From DAOTUL01 sp034437435 (lineage in GTDB: Bacteria > Chloroflexota > Anaerolineae > Aggregatilineales > Phototrophicaceae), in contig CAYQJO010000040.1 in the NCBI GenBank assembly GCA_964417785.1, positions 1 to 24,248 on the forward strand: a DNA stretch of 24,248 bases, in the 5' to 3' direction. Positions 22,494 to 24,248 of this stretch are shown piece by piece. The position numbers were made by a program, and so were the translations under genes. The first letter of the stretch is position 1; each line of letters opens with the position of its first letter. Under the pieces are notes generated by a model that saw only the letters and a program-made list of their open reading frames with translations, did not search any database and was not told the origin of the DNA.

Positions 22494-24248
22494 TTACGAT
22501 TTGCAGTATTGATCGAACCATTCGACCATCTTCGTCAAACGACTGACCCGGTGCGCTGGTTCACCCGACCGCGACAGTTCGTGGCCGTCACGCGGATAAC
22601 GCAGCATTTTCACCGTGCCGCCGCTGCGCCGCACATAGGCAAACAACTGCTCCGCCTGCTCAATCGGCACCCGATAGTCGTTTTCCGAGTGGATCAGCAG
22701 CAGCGGCGTTTTGATGTTCTGCGCGTAGGCCAGCGGCGAATGTTTCCACAGCAGTTCGTGATCCTCCCAGGGTTCCACGCTGAAATCGTTGGAGATCAAA
22801 ATGGGTACATCGCTGGTGCCATAGAAACTCACCAGATTGTAGACACCCCGCTGTGACACCGCCGTCGCAAACCGGTCGGTATGGCCCACAATCCAGGCCG
22901 TCATATAACCGCCATAGGAACCACCCGTCACGGCCATGCGTGACTCATCGATAAAACCCTTTTCCAGCACAGCATCCACACCGGCCATAATGTCTTCAAA
23001 CGCGACATCACCCCAGGCCGCGTGCAGCGCCCGCCGGAAACCTTCGCCATAACCATCGGCTCCGCGTGGATTGCAGTAGAAAACGGCGTAGCCACTGGCG
23101 GCGTGCAGCTGCCACTCATGGAACATGGACGCGGTACTCGGTCCCCACATGGCACGCGGGCCGCCATGTATGTTCAGCGCCAGCGGGTACTTCTGCCCTT
23201 CTTCGTAGCCAACCGGCAGAATGTACCAGCCCTGAATCCGCTCACCCGAAGGGCTGGTGAACCACATCTCATGCGTCTCCTGAACGATCACTTCGTCCAG
23301 CCATTCACGGTTAAACTGGGTGACCGGCTCACCCCGCCAGTAAAGTTCAACCGGCGAGAGCGGCGTGCTGGCGGTATAGGCCGTACCGTTGGCAGCAGAG
23401 TCCAGTGCCTCCGCCTCAAAACGCCCCTCAAAAATCGTTTCGACCGCACCACCACCAGCCGGCACACGATAAACCGGTCCGTTGCCCTGGTCGGTGGCAA
23501 TGAACACCAGACTGTCGCCGCCTGACCAGACAAAATCCACGACCGAGCAATCCAGATCAAGGTTCAGGTCGCGGGTCTCACCACCTGCTGTTGGCATCAC
23601 CGCAAGCCGCGAGATAGCTTCCAGCGCACCCTGGCCCTCACGCGGCGAACGGACATAGGCCAGCCATTGACCGTCCGGCGAAGGCAGAGGCGAGAACGCA
23701 GCATATTCTGGCGCGGTCAACTGCTCGGTTTCCCCACTCTTGACCGAAATGCGAAAGACACCGCTGCCAACAAACGGCTCATCAGCGGTCGGGTCGATCT
23801 GGCGCGTGGTGTACAGCATATTACCATCGGGCGACCACTCCGGCGGTGTGTGATTGGCGTCCACATCGGTCAGACGGCGCGGTTTGGATTCCTCATCATC
23901 GACCGCCACCACATACACCTGCGCGTACCGCTCATCCAGAAAGCTCGTCCCCACCCGGTAAGGAACACGCCACATGGGATAGGGATCCATCCGGTTCTTC
24001 TCATCTTCCTCGCGGCGTTCTTTGCGATGTTTGCCCTCAAGCTTATCCTGCGGCGGAGGTTCTTCCTCACCGGAGTCAGATTTGGCGCGTTCCTCCGCCG
24101 TAGACGACGCCAGAAACGCAATCTGTGTACCATCAGGCGACCAGCTATGCCCTGTCGCACCGTTTTGCATGCTGGTGAGGGCGCGAGCTTCTCCGCCGGG
24201 TGCCACCACCGGCAGCAGGTAAACCTGGGGCCGGTGGTGGCACCAGAT
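22494..24248 (-). CDS. Prolyl oligopeptidase family (S9) serine peptidase, N-terminus outside window
   Basis: The frame is open from the window end to TAA at 22494, giving 584 residues without a true start. The first part is a beta-propeller with WSPDGTQIAFLAS, WSPDGNMLYTTRQ and LPSPDGQWLAYVR repeats that restrict access to the active site. The C-terminal alpha/beta hydrolase domain begins near GWYILPVGYEEGQKYPLALN and carries NIHGGPRAMWG. The Ser codon is at 22917-22919 in GGSYGGYMTAW, the Asp at 22677-22679 in HSENDYRVP and the His at 22581-22583 in RDGHELSRS. The triad is complete, so it should be an active acylaminoacyl or dipeptidyl peptidase-like enzyme. Charged residues around EERAKSDSGEEEPPPQ form a loop insertion. 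Location (cytoplasmic or secreted) depends on the missing N-terminus. Confidence 0.92.
   Translation of the reverse strand: MWCHHRPQVYLLPVVAPGGEARALTSMQNGATGHSWSPDGTQIAFLASSTAEERAKSDSGEEEPPPQDKLEGKHRKERREEDEKNRMDPYPMWRVPYRVGTSFLDERYAQVYVVAVDDEESKPRRLTDVDANHTPPEWSPDGNMLYTTRQIDPTADEPFVGSGVFRISVKSGETEQLTAPEYAAFSPLPSPDGQWLAYVRSPREGQGALEAISRLAVMPTAGGETRDLNLDLDCSVVDFVWSGGDSLVFIATDQGNGPVYRVPAGGGAVETIFEGRFEAEALDSAANGTAYTASTPLSPVELYWRGEPVTQFNREWLDEVIVQETHEMWFTSPSGERIQGWYILPVGYEEGQKYPLALNIHGGPRAMWGPSTASMFHEWQLHAASGYAVFYCNPRGADGYGEGFRRALHAAWGDVAFEDIMAGVDAVLEKGFIDESRMAVTGGSYGGYMTAWIVGHTDRFATAVSQRGVYNLVSFYGTSDVPILISNDFSVEPWEDHELLWKHSPLAYAQNIKTPLLLIHSENDYRVPIEQAEQLFAYVRRSGGTVKMLRYPRDGHELSRSGEPAHRVSRLTKMVEWFDQYCKS
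24199..24244. repeat. Perfect 15-bp inverted repeat at the window end
   Basis: GGTGCCACCACCGGC (24199-24213) is repeated as its exact complement GCCGGTGGTGGCACC at 24230-24244, with a 16-base loop. It lies inside the coding frame of the S9 peptidase, near its propeller start. Confidence 0.7.

Noticed and set aside
24207..24209. GTG at 24209 as start of the S9 peptidase
   Set aside because: The frame stays open to the window end with propeller-like sequence (PQVYLLP) before it and no ribosome site is seen, so the gene continues outside.
1..24248. CRISPR arrays, insertion sequences, tRNA or rRNA genes
   Set aside because: I saw no regularly spaced repeats, transposase motifs, cloverleaf sequences or rRNA segments. 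All gaps between genes are short and explained by promoters and terminators.

Overview
The window is a gene-dense, moderately GC-rich bacterial chromosome segment. It has Shine-Dalgarno sites of the GGAG type, sigma70-like promoters and intrinsic terminators. PknB-type Ser/Thr kinases, LysM-glycosidase secreted proteins, an oversized sugar permease, a Chloroflexota-style SelB and a MurA with Asp at the catalytic Cys position together suggest Chloroflexota (Anaerolineae-like). That placement is inference from protein style; no rRNA or other phylogenetic marker is present. No mobile element, CRISPR array or tRNA was found, and no gene-free stretch exceeds 300 bases.

Layout. 1-827 (-): 5' part of a DUF2207 membrane protein. 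937-2550 (+): secreted protein with two LysM domains and a clan GH-A-like domain whose nucleophile Glu is replaced. 2655-4349 (+) and 4346-5557 (-): two membrane-anchored Ser/Thr kinases, tail to tail with overlapping stop codons. 5601-6752 (-): dGTPase-like HD hydrolase. 6852-9897 (+): a long coiled-coil protein followed one base later by selB. 9898-10917 (-): aldo/keto reductase, its stop abutting the selB stop. 11024-11806 (+): calcineurin-like phosphoesterase. 11954-15923 (+): sugar ABC importer (large MalF-like permease with an extra membrane block, MalG-like permease, binding protein) without an ATPase. 15973-18151 (-): SAM hydrolase and murA, overlapping. 18193-21098 (+): histidine operon hisH-hisA-hisF-hisI-hisE. 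21198-22433 (-): secreted DsbA-like protein fused to an unfamiliar C-terminal domain. 22494-24248 (-): S9-family peptidase, cut by the window end.

The strongest regulatory find is in front of hisH. A near-consensus promoter (TTGACA-18-TATACT) leads into a short leader ORF with four consecutive His codons, then a 9-bp GC-rich hairpin with a T run, then the hisH ribosome site. The His codons can pair with a GGTGGTG segment. That segment can instead pair with the 5' arm and loop of the terminator. This is the arrangement of a ribosome-mediated transcription attenuator of the enterobacterial his type, and it is worth testing in this lineage.

The genes fall into a few themes: envelope and signalling (DUF2207 protein, LysM protein, two kinases, murA, DsbA-like protein), sugar uptake, nucleotide/SAM/histidine metabolism, and translation (selB). 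Only the ABC importer, the his operon, the coiled-coil/selB pair and the SAM hydrolase/murA pair look like true transcription units.
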